Source: Pseudorhodoplanes sp.
Lineage (GTDB): Bacteria; Pseudomonadota; Alphaproteobacteria; Rhizobiales; Xanthobacteraceae
Length of the DNA: 54,674 nucleotides
Direction: 5' to 3'
Assembly (NCBI GenBank): GCA_019187085.1
Contig: JABARS010000029.1
Coordinates: forward strand, 1 to 54,674
Shown here: piece after piece, positions 8,233 through 16,599 of the stretch
Layout of the letters: every line of letters starts with the position of its first letter
Position numbering within the stretch: position 1 is the stretch's first letter
Program-made: the position numbers and the translations under genes
Notes under the pieces: model-generated
What the model saw: the letters and a program-made list of their open reading frames with translations, nothing else
Databases searched by the model: none
What the model was told of the DNA's origin: nothing

Positions 8233-8904
8233 TCAGCCCAGCCGCGGAGGCCACAACCAGCGCGCAAGCGCGGCGGCCGCGGCAGCCGCTGCCATCTGCG
8301 CGGCAATGAAAGGGAGCACGTCCGCGGGCGCGATTCCGGCGAACGTATCGGAGAGCGAGCGTGCAAGCGTCACCGCCGGATTGGCGAACGAGGTCGAGGC
8401 CGTGAACCAATAGGCTGCCGTTATGTAGAGGCCGACCGCATAAGCGATCGCCTGCGGCGCGCGCGCCACGCAGCCGAAAATGGTGAGCAGCAGGCCGAAC
8501 GTCGCGACGAATTCGGATAGCCATTGCGCGGGGCCGAACCGCGTCTTCCCGGCGAGCTGAAGCAGCGGCAGCTCGAACATCAGATGCGCGACCCAGACGC
8601 CGGCGACGCCGCCCAGGACTTGCGCGACGACATACAGCACCACGGCCTGTCGCCCGATGGCGCCGCGTACTGCAAACGCTGCGCTGACCGCCGGATTGAA
8701 ATGAGCGCCCGACACCGGCCCGAGGATCAGGATCAGCACGACCAGGATGGCGCCGGTCGGCAGCGTGTTGCCGAGCAGCGCCAGCGCGACGTTGCCGCCT
8801 GCCAGACGCTCCCCCATGACGCCCGAGCCGACCACCGTCGCGAGCAGGAACGCCGTGCCGAGCGCCTCGGCGGCGAGGCGGCGCGTCAGCGATTCCTCGG
8901 TCAT
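8233..8904 (-). CDS. aqpS: Aquaglyceroporin AqpS-like (arsenite channel)
   Basis: The protein has 223 aa and six predicted membrane segments. It has both MIP-family half-helix motifs: GAHFNPAVS (about residue 70) and SFANPAVTLARS (about residue 173). The family conducts water, glycerol or metalloids. It follows arsR and arsC on the same strand, the arrangement described for Sinorhizobium meliloti, where AqpS replaces ArsB/Acr3 and lets arsenite formed by ArsC leave the cell down its gradient. No arsenite pump gene is present nearby. The assignment as an arsenite channel rests on this context. Confidence 0.85.
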   Translation of the reverse strand: MTEESLTRRLAAEALGTAFLLATVVGSGVMGERLAGGNVALALLGNTLPTGAILVVLILILGPVSGAHFNPAVSAAFAVRGAIGRQAVVLYVVAQVLGGVAGVWVAHLMFELPLLQLAGKTRFGPAQWLSEFVATFGLLLTIFGCVARAPQAIAYAVGLYITAAYWFTASTSFANPAVTLARSLSDTFAGIAPADVLPFIAAQMAAAAAAAALARWLWPPRLG

Positions 8905-8914
8905 CGACCGGACA

Positions 8915-9439
8915 TCAGGCGGCCGAGGCCGGATCGGAATCGCCCGTCCGCCGCCCGATGGCGTCGAGACGCTTCTGCAGGGAGAGGTTGTCGAGCGAGG
9001 ACAGTGGCAGGCTGACGAATATCGAGATGCGGTTGCTGAGCATCCGGAATGCTTCGGCGAAAGCGAGCCGGATTTCGGCTTCGGTGCCGGTCGCGGCCGC
9101 CGGATCGGGAATGCCCCAATGCGCCGTCATCGGCTGGCCCGGCCAGACCGGGCAGCTTTCCGCCGCCGCGCTGTCGCAAACCGTGAAAACAAAATCGAGA
9201 CTGGGAGCATCCGGCCCCGAAAATTCTGTCCAGCTCTTGGAGCGATAATCGCCGACGTCGAAATTCATCCGGCGGAGCAGATCGAGTGTGTGAGGATGCA
9301 CCTGCCCCTTGGGCTGGCTGCCGGCGGAATAGCCGCGGAATTTGCCGCGCCCCTCGCGATTGAGGATCGCCTCCGCCATGATCGAGCGCGCCGAATTGCC
9401 GGTGCAAAGGAACAGCACATTGTATGGGCGATCAGACAT
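8915..9439 (-). CDS. arsC: Arsenate reductase ArsC, LMW-phosphatase type
   Basis: The protein has 174 aa from ATG 9439. The P-loop LCTGNSARS (Cys12 to Arg18, CX5R) is that of thioredoxin-coupled arsenate reductases, and VCDSAAAESCPVW supplies the pair of redox cysteines spaced as in the Staphylococcus pI258 enzyme. GIPDPAAATG carries the general-acid Asp region. It reduces arsenate to arsenite in the cytoplasm. The start overlaps the arsR stop by 8 bp; a longer frame from 9556 exists but would run through arsR, so the overlapping start is preferred. The C-terminal tail (about 25 residues) is longer than the minimal fold. Confidence 0.9.
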   Translation of the reverse strand: MSDRPYNVLFLCTGNSARSIMAEAILNREGRGKFRGYSAGSQPKGQVHPHTLDLLRRMNFDVGDYRSKSWTEFSGPDAPSLDFVFTVCDSAAAESCPVWPGQPMTAHWGIPDPAAATGTEAEIRLAFAEAFRMLSNRISIFVSLPLSSLDNLSLQKRLDAIGRRTGDSDPASAA

Positions 9440-9797
9440 GAGCCTTTGACTTTCCGGAAACAGGCGCTTTCGCTGACCTGGGAATGCGGGGCGGCGTGCT
9501 GCACAGATCCGGCATGCCGCCGCAACAGTTTTCGGTGAGATAGCCGACCAGCGCATTCATGGTGTCGAAACGCGCGGCATAAATCAGCGAGCGGCCTTCC
9601 CGGCGCACGCTCACCAGACCGGCGTGACGCAAACGGTCGAAATGAAACGACAGCGTATTGGACGCGACGCCGAGTTCGGACGCCACCTGCCCGGCAGGCA
9701 TCCCGACCGGCCCGGCCGCGACCAGCAGCCGGTAGACATCGAGCCTGCTTTCCTGCGCCAGCGCCGCCAGAGCGGCGATGGCCGTCTTCTTTTCCAT
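9432..9797 (-). CDS. arsR: ArsR-family arsenite-responsive repressor
   Basis: The protein has 121 aa: a winged helix (residues about 5-80) with a recognition helix around ASNTLSFHFDRLRHAGLV. A C-terminal Cys cluster NCCGG-MPDLC gives Cys91, Cys92 and Cys99. This resembles the C-terminal As(III) site of the Acidithiobacillus-type ArsR rather than the ELCVCDL site in alpha-3 of the E. coli type, which is absent. It heads the arsR-arsC-aqpS operon and probably represses it through the palindrome overlapping its own start. Confidence 0.9.
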   Translation of the reverse strand: MEKKTAIAALAALAQESRLDVYRLLVAAGPVGMPAGQVASELGVASNTLSFHFDRLRHAGLVSVRREGRSLIYAARFDTMNALVGYLTENCCGGMPDLCSTPPRIPRSAKAPVSGKSKAHV

Positions 9798-9819
9798 ATT
9801 TCAACGATTATCGAAATAT
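9796..9819. promoter_or_regulatory. Candidate ArsR operator
   Basis: ATATTTC-N10-GAAATAT is a perfect 7-bp inverted repeat that begins within the arsR start codon and extends upstream of it. Binding there would block the operon's own expression, as is usual for ArsR regulators. Confidence 0.6.
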
Positions 9820-9934
9820 CCGTAGAAAGTCAAGCACGCTGTCCACCGCCGGCGCCGCTCGCGCTCGCCTTGTGCTCACCCTTGCGCCCGCCGGCTCGCT
9901 TCCCGACAATCGGATTTATCGATTTCGTCTGGCA

Positions 9935-10324
9935 ATGTCCGGTGCCATGCTTCCCGCCTTCGCAACCCTCCTTCTCTGCCAGCTTGCCGGCGAGGCGATC
10001 GTGCGCGCGGCCATTCTGCCGGTGCCGGGCCCGGTCGTCGGCATGATGATCCTGTGCGCGCTGATGGTGGCGCGCGCGCCGCTGCCCGGCGAGCTCGGCG
10101 ACACGGCGGACGGTATCCTCAAGCACCTGTCGCTTCTGTTCGTGCCGGCCGGCGTCGGCGTCGTGCAGCAGCTCGACCGGCTCGGCCAGGACGGCATCCG
10201 TCTCGTCGCCGTCGTGATCGTTTCCACCGTGATCGCGCTTGCGGTCACCGCGCTCGTCTTCGCCGCCCTGGCGAAGGCGCTCGGCACCGACGACCTGTCG
10301 GGCGGACAGGACGACGGCGCATGA
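9935..10324 (+). CDS. lrgA: LrgA/CidA family holin-like membrane protein
   Basis: The protein has 129 aa with four predicted membrane helices and the family core (LPVPGPVVGMMILC, then HLSLLFVPAGVGVVQ). CidA/LrgA proteins act with LrgB in murein hydrolase control or in small-acid transport. Starts at 9935 and 9947 are both plausible, and an upstream ATG at 9872 would add a basic extension not typical of the family. It overlaps lrgB by ATGA. It is divergent from arsR, with about 137 bp between the starts. Confidence 0.85.
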   Translation: MSGAMLPAFATLLLCQLAGEAIVRAAILPVPGPVVGMMILCALMVARAPLPGELGDTADGILKHLSLLFVPAGVGVVQQLDRLGQDGIRLVAVVIVSTVIALAVTALVFAALAKALGTDDLSGGQDDGA

Positions 10325-11040
10325 TCGATTTCGTCGACCTGTGGGTCTATCTCTCCGGCTCGCAGCTTCTGTGGCTGTCGGCGACGCTCGTCGCCTATCT
10401 CGCCGCCGACAGTCTTTCGGGCGCGACCGGCCGCCATCCGCTGGTCAACCCGGTTCTGATCGCGGTCGTGTTCGTCGCGCTGCTGCTGCTCGGATCGGGG
10501 ACGAGTTTCCAGACCTATTTCGCCGGCGCGCAATTCATCCACTTCCTGCTCGGACCGGCGACGGTGGCGCTGGCGGTGCCGCTCGTGCGCTACCTGCCGC
10601 AGATCCGCCGCGCGCTCGTGCCGATGCTCGCCGCATTGCTCGCCGGCTCGGTCGCCGCGATCGTGTCGGCCGTGCTGCTGGCGCAGGCATTCGGGCTCGA
10701 CCGCGCGGCCATGCTCGCGCTCGCGCCGAAATCCTCGACCGCCGCCATCGCCATGGGCATCGCGGAGAAAACCGGCGGCGATCCCGCCCTCACCGCCGTG
10801 CTCGTCATCCTCACCGGCATCGGCGGGGCGATCGTGGTCACGCCGCTGATGAATGCGCTGCGGCTGAAGAATTACGCCGCCCGCGGCTTCGCCGCAGGTC
10901 TGGCTTCGCACGGGATCGGGACGGCGCGCGCCTTCCAGGTCGATCCGCTGGCCGGCACGTTCGCCGCCATCGCGCTCGGCCTCAACGGCCTGCTGACCGC
11001 TCTGCTCGTGCCGCTTCTGTTGCCGTGGCTGCTGCCCTGA
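10321..11040 (+). CDS. lrgB: LrgB/CidB family membrane protein
   Basis: The protein has 239 aa and is mostly membrane helices. The conserved block LALAPKSSTAAIAMGIAEKTGG (around residues 135-156) and the following GIGGAIVVTPLMN and ASHGIGTARAFQ segments are diagnostic of LrgB. It is the partner of LrgA in the membrane. The start at 10321 overlaps the lrgA stop (ATGA); longer in-frame starts lie inside lrgA and are rejected. It is convergent with dksA, only 7 bp apart. Confidence 0.9.
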   Translation: MIDFVDLWVYLSGSQLLWLSATLVAYLAADSLSGATGRHPLVNPVLIAVVFVALLLLGSGTSFQTYFAGAQFIHFLLGPATVALAVPLVRYLPQIRRALVPMLAALLAGSVAAIVSAVLLAQAFGLDRAAMLALAPKSSTAAIAMGIAEKTGGDPALTAVLVILTGIGGAIVVTPLMNALRLKNYAARGFAAGLASHGIGTARAFQVDPLAGTFAAIALGLNGLLTALLVPLLLPWLLP

Positions 11041-11047
11041 ACGCGCG

Positions 11048-11485
<438 letters not shown>

Positions 11486-11675
11486 GCTCGCTCCCCCGAG
11501 TCGCCCCCGAGCGGGGCCGAGCTTATAGCGGCGGCGGCGACCACAAACAACAACGAATTAGCGCGCCGTCGGCTCGGCGCGCCTGTTGGAACTTATTGAA
11601 ATGACAGGGTTATGACGCGCCGCACCAAAGCACCGGCCTCGGTTCGAAGCCGGCCGGCCCATGGGCGGAAAGGCG

Positions 11676-12086
11676 TCAGCGCGGGCTCATCTTGGCGACT
11701 TCGACCGCCACGCGCAACTCGATCTCGGCGAGGACCGAGTCAAGACCGGCCTCGCCGGTGCGCTCCTTGAGCTGCGCCTCGACCGCGCGCAGCCGGTTCA
11801 GGTTGGACGATTCGAGCGAGCCCGACAGCAGGCCGAGCTTGAGTTCGTCGAGCGCGTCGAGGGCGACGCGGCCGCTGGTCACCGCCCGCCGCCGCCGCTC
11901 GGCGGGATCTTCCATCCCCTGCAGTGCAACAAGCGCGTCGATCCCTCCGATCGTGCGCAGGCTGGGGACGGCGCTCTGCGGCCTGGCATTGTCTCCGGCT
12001 TCAAGCTGGAAGCCGGACGCACCCGTGCGCCGCGGCGCCTGGGCGTCGCGCAGCGAAGCGGTCGAGTTCGGAGCCTGGATGCGCAT
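11676..12086 (-). CDS. fliX: Flagellar assembly regulator FliX
   Basis: The protein has 136 aa. The N-terminal third is low-complexity; the conserved part (IGGIDALVALQG, ALDALDELKLGLLSG, LNRLRAVEAQL, LDSVLAEIELRVAVEVAK) matches FliX. In Caulobacter FliX senses early basal-body assembly and controls the sigma-54 activator FlbD. ATG 12086 is chosen because it begins the MRIQAPN segment. A frame open far upstream runs antisense through flgI and is rejected. It is divergent from flgI, which carries a palindrome plus sigma-54 promoter, so regulator and target type are adjacent. Confidence 0.88.
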   Translation of the reverse strand: MRIQAPNSTASLRDAQAPRRTGASGFQLEAGDNARPQSAVPSLRTIGGIDALVALQGMEDPAERRRRAVTSGRVALDALDELKLGLLSGSLESSNLNRLRAVEAQLKERTGEAGLDSVLAEIELRVAVEVAKMSPR

Positions 12087-12141
12087 CGGACTGCTCCGGC
12101 CGAGGGCCGGTCCCTGTCCGCTTGAGACTCCCTTCTTATGG

Positions 12142-12156
12142 TTAAGCATTCGTAAA
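12142..12156. promoter_or_regulatory. CtrA-like site upstream of fliX
   Basis: TTAA-GCATTCG-TAAA matches the CtrA consensus TTAA-N7-TTAA except for one base. It lies 56 bp upstream of the fliX ATG in the fliX/flgI divergent region. CtrA drives fliX in Caulobacter; here this is inference. Confidence 0.4.
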
Positions 12157-12159
12157 CAA

Positions 12160-12178
12160 CGCGGCAAAAACTGCCGCG
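12160..12178. promoter_or_regulatory. ftr-like palindrome upstream of flgI
   Basis: CGCGGCA-AAAAC-TGCCGCG is a perfect 7-bp inverted repeat with a 5-bp A-rich spacer, the same geometry as the sites before flgF and flgE. Its centre is about 103 bp upstream of the flgI -24 element. Confidence 0.5.
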
Positions 12179-12270
12179 CCCGGCAAGACATGCGCGCATC
12201 GAAAGCTGGGGTGTCCATGCGCCGCTCCAAAAACGCAAGCGACGTCAATGCCCTGCATCGATGAGCGCTC

Positions 12271-12286
12271 TGGCACGGTGTTCGCA
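12271..12286 (+). promoter_or_regulatory. Sigma-54 -24/-12 promoter of flgI
   Basis: TGGCACGGTGTTCGCA has GG (12272-12273) and GC (12284-12285) exactly 10 bp apart and the full TGGCACG upstream half. Transcription would start near 12297, about 57 bp before the flgI start. Confidence 0.72.
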
Positions 12287-12353
12287 TTTCATCCGGGCGG
12301 CGCGGTCTCATGTGGGAGCGTGGGAACGGCCGAAGCGTTGTGGGAGCTTGTCG

Positions 12354-13493
12354 ATGCGAAGCATCAATCTGGCGCATGCCGCCCGCATGGCGGGTGTGAT
12401 CGTGACCGCGACCCTGGTCCTGGCGACGGCCGCAGCCCATGCGCCGGCGCAGGCCACGTCGCGGATCAAGGACCTCGCCAATATCGAGGGGGTCCGGCAG
12501 AACCAGCTCATTGGCTATGGACTCGTGGTCGGCCTCAACGGCACCGGCGACACGCTCAACAATATCCCGTTCACCCGGCAATCCCTGCAGGCGATGCTGG
12601 AGCGGCTCGGCGTCAATACCCGCGGCTCGCAGATCCGCACCGGCAACGTCGCCGCCGTGATGGTGACGGCCAACCTTCCCGCTTTCGGGACGCAGGGCAC
12701 GCGCATCGACGTCACCGTTTCCGCGCTCGGCGATTCCAAGAGCCTGCAGGGCGGCACCCTGCTCGTCACCCCGCTCCTCGGCGCCGACGGCAACGTCTAT
12801 GCGGTCGCGCAAGGATCGGTCGCCATCGGCGGATTCCAGGCCGAAGGCGAAGCCGCCAAGATCGTGCGCGGCGTCCCCACCGTCGGCCGCATCTCCAACG
12901 GCGCCATCATCGAGCGCGAGATCGATTTCGCGCTCAACAAGCTCAACCAGGTGCGGCTGGCGCTGCGCAATTCGGACTTCACCACCGCCAAGCGCATCGC
13001 CGCCGCGGTCAACGACTATATCGGCAGCGCGATCGCAGAGCCGCTCGACGCCTCGACCGTGCAGCTCACGCTGCCGCCGAAGGCGGACGCCAACATGGTG
13101 GCGCTGCTCACCGAGATCGAGCAGTTGCAGATCGAGCCCGACCTCGGCGCCAAGGTCGTCATCGACGAGCGCTCCGGCATCATCGTAATGGGCCGCGACG
13201 TGCGCGTATCCACGGTCGCGGTCGCTCAGGGCAACCTCACCGTCACCATCTCCGAATCCCCGCAGGTCAGCCAGCCCGCGCCCTTCTCGCGCGGGGAAAC
13301 CCGCGTCGTGCCGCGCACGCGCATCGGCGTGCAGGAAGACGGCAAGAAGTTCGCGCTGGTCAAGGAAGGCGTGTCGCTGCAGCAGCTCGTCGACGGGCTC
13401 AACGCGCTCGGCATCGGCCCGCGCGACCTGATCGCGATCCTGCAGGCGATCAAGGCCGCCGGCGCCATCCAGGCCGAAATCGAGGTGATGTGA
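12354..13493 (+). CDS. flgI: Flagellar P-ring protein FlgI
   Basis: The protein has 379 aa. A signal peptide (residues 1-35, ending AHAPAQA) precedes the conserved SRIKDLANIEGVRQNQLIGYGLVVGLNGTGD. Other family blocks are FTRQSLQAMLERLGV, GTRIDVTVSALGDSKSLQGG and the C-terminal GVSLQQLVDGLNALGIGPRDLIAILQAIKAAGA. FlgI forms the periplasmic P-ring. ATG 12354 is preceded by GGGAG; an open extension to 12261 would mask the signal peptide and overlap the sigma-54 promoter. The stop overlaps the next ATG (TGATG). Confidence 0.96.
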   Translation: MRSINLAHAARMAGVIVTATLVLATAAAHAPAQATSRIKDLANIEGVRQNQLIGYGLVVGLNGTGDTLNNIPFTRQSLQAMLERLGVNTRGSQIRTGNVAAVMVTANLPAFGTQGTRIDVTVSALGDSKSLQGGTLLVTPLLGADGNVYAVAQGSVAIGGFQAEGEAAKIVRGVPTVGRISNGAIIEREIDFALNKLNQVRLALRNSDFTTAKRIAAAVNDYIGSAIAEPLDASTVQLTLPPKADANMVALLTEIEQLQIEPDLGAKVVIDERSGIIVMGRDVRVSTVAVAQGNLTVTISESPQVSQPAPFSRGETRVVPRTRIGVQEDGKKFALVKEGVSLQQLVDGLNALGIGPRDLIAILQAIKAAGAIQAEIEVM

Positions 13494-13846
13494 TGGCCGC
13501 CCCCAATATTGCCACGAGCAGCGCGGCGCAGGGCTTTCACGCATTCGCCGCGCACCAGAACGCAACGGCCGCAAAGTCGGCGACGACCGTCAGGACCGCG
13601 GCCACCCACGCCAGAGCGCGCGCCGCCGCCGAGGAATTCGAGGCGGTTTTCCTGAACTCGATGTTCAGCCAGATGATGACCGCGATGGACGGCGAAGGCC
13701 CGTTCGGCGGCGGCCAGTCCGTCGGCGTCTGGCGCTCCTTCCTCACCGACGAATACGCAAAATCCTTCGCCAAGAAAGGCGGCATCGGCATCGCCGACCA
13801 GGTCTACCGGACGCTGCTTGCGCAGCAGGAAGCAAAACCCCGTTGA
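13493..13846 (+). CDS. flgJ: FlgJ-type rod-binding protein without muramidase domain
   Basis: The protein has 117 aa. It consists of the rod-binding domain only: AAAEEFEAVFLNSMFSQMM, GEGPFGGGQSVGVWRSFLTDEYAKSFAKKGGIGIADQVYRTLL. The C-terminal glucosaminidase domain of enteric FlgJ is absent, as is usual in alphaproteobacteria, so peptidoglycan must be opened by a separate enzyme. The start overlaps the flgI stop by one base. It acts as the rod cap in the periplasm. Confidence 0.9.
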   Translation: MAAPNIATSSAAQGFHAFAAHQNATAAKSATTVRTAATHARARAAAEEFEAVFLNSMFSQMMTAMDGEGPFGGGQSVGVWRSFLTDEYAKSFAKKGGIGIADQVYRTLLAQQEAKPR

Positions 13847-13860
13847 GCGTGGAGAACACG

Positions 13861-14310
13861 ATGACCGCTTTGCCCGAGACCGATCACGCCGCCTCCCTTT
13901 CTCGCCTACCCGCGGTCATGGACGATCTGCTCGCCACGATCGAACGCGAAACCGAGCTGGTACGGGCGGGCAGGCTGACCGAGGCGGCCGCGCTTTCCGG
14001 GCAGAAGACGGAACTGTCGCAGCTTTATATGGCCATCGCGCAGCGCCTCAAGAACGGCGATACCGGCGGCGCGCAATGGGCGGCCGCCGACATCGAGGCC
14101 TTGCGCCGCCAGCACGACCTGTTCCAGGCCCTGCTGCAGGTCAACCTGACCGTGCTTGCGACCGCCCATGCCGTGTCGGAAGGCATCATGCGCGGCGTCC
14201 ATGACGAGCTCGCGCGCAAGGCCGCGCCCTCCACCTATGGCGCGTCGGGCCGTCCCTCGGCTCCGCCGCCGAGCGCCGCCCAGCCGCTCACGGTCAGCCG
14301 TGTCCTGTGA
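13861..14310 (+). CDS. FlgN-like flagellar export chaperone candidate
   Basis: The protein has 149 aa and is mostly helical. Leu-rich heptads (MDDLLATIERETELVRAG, then ALSGQKTELSQLYMAIAQRL) match the general pattern of FlgN, which binds hook-associated proteins FlgK and FlgL before export. The C-terminal about 25 residues are Pro/Ala/Ser-rich. ATG 13861 follows a GGAG; a TTG at 13843 overlaps the flgJ stop and is a weaker alternative. It lies 14 bp after flgJ. The assignment is by position and helix pattern, not by a strong motif. Confidence 0.55.
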   Translation: MTALPETDHAASLSRLPAVMDDLLATIERETELVRAGRLTEAAALSGQKTELSQLYMAIAQRLKNGDTGGAQWAAADIEALRRQHDLFQALLQVNLTVLATAHAVSEGIMRGVHDELARKAAPSTYGASGRPSAPPPSAAQPLTVSRVL

Positions 14311-14432
14311 GGAATCGCAAATTTACCGAGTTTCCCAACGCGTCCTTAAAGTTCCTCGACTAGCGTTCGTGGTCTAGCGTCCTCGTCAATCCGATCGGAC
14401 AGGCCCGTCCAGGCGCCTCCCGGGAGGTGAAC

Positions 14433-14774
14433 ATGGACTCCAGTTTCACGATCAAGCCGCGCGACAGCACGAACCGCGTGCTCCACGACCGCGCCAGCGT
14501 GGCGCGAACCGAACTGTCCCCCACTCGGGCCGTCAGTGCCGCCAACCCCGTGCTCCCGGCGCGCGAAAATCACGCCTCGCAGGACAGCCTGCCGCGCACC
14601 GCGCCGATGAATTCGCAATCCGAAGGCGCGATCCTGCAGGCGCGCGAGGAAGACGAGCGCCGCAAGCGCCGGCGCGCGAGCGACGAGGCGCTGTCGCGGA
14701 TGCGCGCCTACCGGCAGCCGCAGCCGCCCGACGACAGCGATCCGCAGGCTCCGCACGCCGACATCGAGATCTGA
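14433..14774 (+). CDS. Hypothetical protein of the flagellar locus
   Basis: The protein has 113 aa and is polar, with no membrane segment. A strongly charged patch (REEDERRKRRRASDEALSRM) lies near residue 72, and the C-terminus is Pro/Asp-rich. The ribosome-binding site GGGAGGTG is strong and well spaced, which supports real translation. It lies between the flgN-like gene and the first flagellin, possibly with its own promoter in the 122-bp gap before it. The charged helix could bind RNA or an export substrate, but no family was recognised. Confidence 0.6.
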   Translation: MDSSFTIKPRDSTNRVLHDRASVARTELSPTRAVSAANPVLPARENHASQDSLPRTAPMNSQSEGAILQAREEDERRKRRRASDEALSRMRAYRQPQPPDDSDPQAPHADIEI

Positions 14775-14806
14775 GCGCGCCCCGCGCAGCAGCGGCGATG
14801 CCGGCC

Positions 14807-14845
14807 TTAACGAAAACCTAACAGGCCGGGTTAACGCGCGGTAAA
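14807..14845. promoter_or_regulatory. Pair of CtrA-like half-site motifs upstream of flagellin 1
   Basis: TTAA-CGAAAAC-CTAA (14807-14821) and TTAA-CGCGCGG-TAAA (14831-14845) each match TTAA-N7-TTAA with one mismatch. A further TTAACTCGTTAACC lies at about 14885. All are in the 219-bp gap before the first flagellin. The start site of transcription is not clear and no GG-N10-GC element was found here. Confidence 0.4.
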
Positions 14846-14993
14846 CGCCATGGCCCGAAAGCCGGCAGGCCGCGTTCGCACGGGATTAACTCGTTAACCA
14901 TGTTCTTTTACGGGGTCTTACACGGCCACGTGCGAAGACTGCCGACGATCCTACGGATCGACACGTGTAGTCTAAACCAGAAAGGTTGCGTAC

Positions 14994-16523
14994 ATGGCTT
15001 CCAACATCACCCTGTCGGCTGGCGTCCGGCAGAACCTTCTGTCTCTGCAGAACACCGCCTCGATGGTGGCGTTGACGCAGAACCGCCTGGCGACGGGCAA
15101 GAAGGTGAACTCTGCGCTCGATAATCCGGGCAACTTCTTCACCTCGCAGTCGCTGAGCAACCGCGCCAGCGACCTCAATTCGCTTCTGGACTCGATCGGC
15201 CAGGCCCAGCAGACGCTGAAGGCCGCCGACCAGGGCATCACCTCGCTCACCAAGCTCGTCGAATCGGCCAAGTCGATCGCCAAGCAGGCCCAGCAGGCCC
15301 CCGCGGCCGGCTCCTCGACCTACAACGCGATCACCGTCACCGGTGACCCGGCCAACGAGACGATGGGCACCTTCACCGGCGGCACGATGGCCAACGCGGC
15401 CGTGACCCTCGGCGGCGACATCGACATCGCCATCACGGTCGGCGGCAACAACTACAACGTCACCGTCGACAACGCCGACATCGTCGGCGGCGCGCACGGC
15501 GACGTCGCCAGCGCCATCCAGGACGCCATCGACGCGGCGGTCGGTACCGGCTTCATCTCCGTGACCTCCGGCGGCGGCGGCAACGGCGCGATCACCATGA
15601 CCGCGCAGAATGCCGACGTGGACTTCACCATCACCGCCAACACCACCACGGAAGAAATCGGCCTCACCACCGACGACACCACCGACCGCACCACCAACTC
15701 GACCAGCCTGCTCGATAATATCGGCACCAGCGGCTACACGTTGACGGTGGCGGTCAATGGCGGCTCCAACCAGGTGATCACTTTCGGCAACGGCCTGGGC
15801 CAGGTGTCCACGCTCGCCGAGTTGAACACCATGCTGGGCGGCCTGTCCGGCCTCTCCAGCGGCTCGGCCTCCAACTCCGCGATCACCTTCGGCGTGGCCT
15901 CCTCGTCTTCCCAGAACTCGATCACGCTGACCTCCTCCAACGCCGCCCTGACCACCGCGCTCGGCCTCACCGGCCTGACCGGCACCACCCAGGGCACGCA
16001 GACGGTCGGCACCCCGAACGCCACCCGCACCTCGCTCGAGAACGACTTCAACGCCGTTCTTGCCCAGATCGACACGCTGGCGGGCGATGCCTCCTACAAC
16101 GGCATCAACCTGCTCAACGGCGACAATCTGAAGGTGGTGTTCAACGAGACCGGAACGAGCTCGCTCACGATCTCGGGCGTGACCTTCGACGCGTCCGGCC
16201 TTGGCCTGTCATCGGTGTCGTCCGGCTATTTCCAGGACAACACCAACATCGACACCGCCATTGCCGGCCTCGACACGGCGCTCACGTCGCTGCGCACGCA
16301 GGCCGGCAAGTTCGGTTCGAACCTGACCACGGTGCAGACCCGTCAGGACTTCACCAAGAACCTGATCAACACCCTGCAGACCGGCGCCGACAACCTCGTC
16401 CTCGCCGACACCAACGAGGAAGGCGCCAACCTCCTCGCCTTGCAGACCCGTCAGCAGCTCTCCACCACCGCCCTGTCGCTCTCCGCGCAGGCCGACCAGG
16501 CGGTGCTGCGCCTCTTCGGCTGA
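14994..16523 (+). CDS. fliC: Flagellin (copy 1)
   Basis: The protein has 509 aa. The D0/D1 N-terminus (VRQNLLSLQNTASMV, LATGKKVNSALDNPGNFFTS) and C-terminus (LVLADTNEEGANLLALQTRQQLSTTALS, ending VLRLFG) are the conserved flagellin ends. The central about 250 residues are a Thr/Asn/Gly-rich surface insert with repeated flagellin-IN-like segments. An AAAGG site precedes the ATG. The interior is identical in DNA sequence to the next flagellin gene over about 1.08 kb, while the first about 80 bp, the 16154-16200 stretch and the upstream region differ. A clear terminator follows. Confidence 0.97.
   Translation: MASNITLSAGVRQNLLSLQNTASMVALTQNRLATGKKVNSALDNPGNFFTSQSLSNRASDLNSLLDSIGQAQQTLKAADQGITSLTKLVESAKSIAKQAQQAPAAGSSTYNAITVTGDPANETMGTFTGGTMANAAVTLGGDIDIAITVGGNNYNVTVDNADIVGGAHGDVASAIQDAIDAAVGTGFISVTSGGGGNGAITMTAQNADVDFTITANTTTEEIGLTTDDTTDRTTNSTSLLDNIGTSGYTLTVAVNGGSNQVITFGNGLGQVSTLAELNTMLGGLSGLSSGSASNSAITFGVASSSSQNSITLTSSNAALTTALGLTGLTGTTQGTQTVGTPNATRTSLENDFNAVLAQIDTLAGDASYNGINLLNGDNLKVVFNETGTSSLTISGVTFDASGLGLSSVSSGYFQDNTNIDTAIAGLDTALTSLRTQAGKFGSNLTTVQTRQDFTKNLINTLQTGADNLVLADTNEEGANLLALQTRQQLSTTALSLSAQADQAVLRLFG
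15073..16153 (+). repeat. Exact 1.08-kb direct repeat, copy 1 (flagellin interior)
   Basis: This stretch matches 16798-17878 at a constant offset of 1725 bp. The encoded residues are identical throughout, and every line compared by eye is identical in DNA, including third codon positions. Both borders lie inside coding sequence. Confidence 0.9.
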
Positions 16524-16550
16524 TCAGAGCGCAAAAACCAGAAAGCCAGA

Positions 16551-16576
16551 CGGCGGGGGAAACCCCGCCGTTTTTG
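16551..16576 (+). terminator. Rho-independent terminator of flagellin 1
   Basis: CGGCGGGG-GAAA-CCCCGCCG followed by TTTTTG, 28 bp after the stop codon. Nearly the same hairpin and upstream sequence follow flagellin 2. Confidence 0.9.
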
Positions 16577-16599
16577 TTTAGTGTACGCGTACGCATCCT

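Noticed and set aside
11676..13574. Full 632-codon leftward frame running through flgI
   Set aside because: Only its last 136 codons (from 12086) form FliX; the rest is antisense to flgI and has no recognisable domain.
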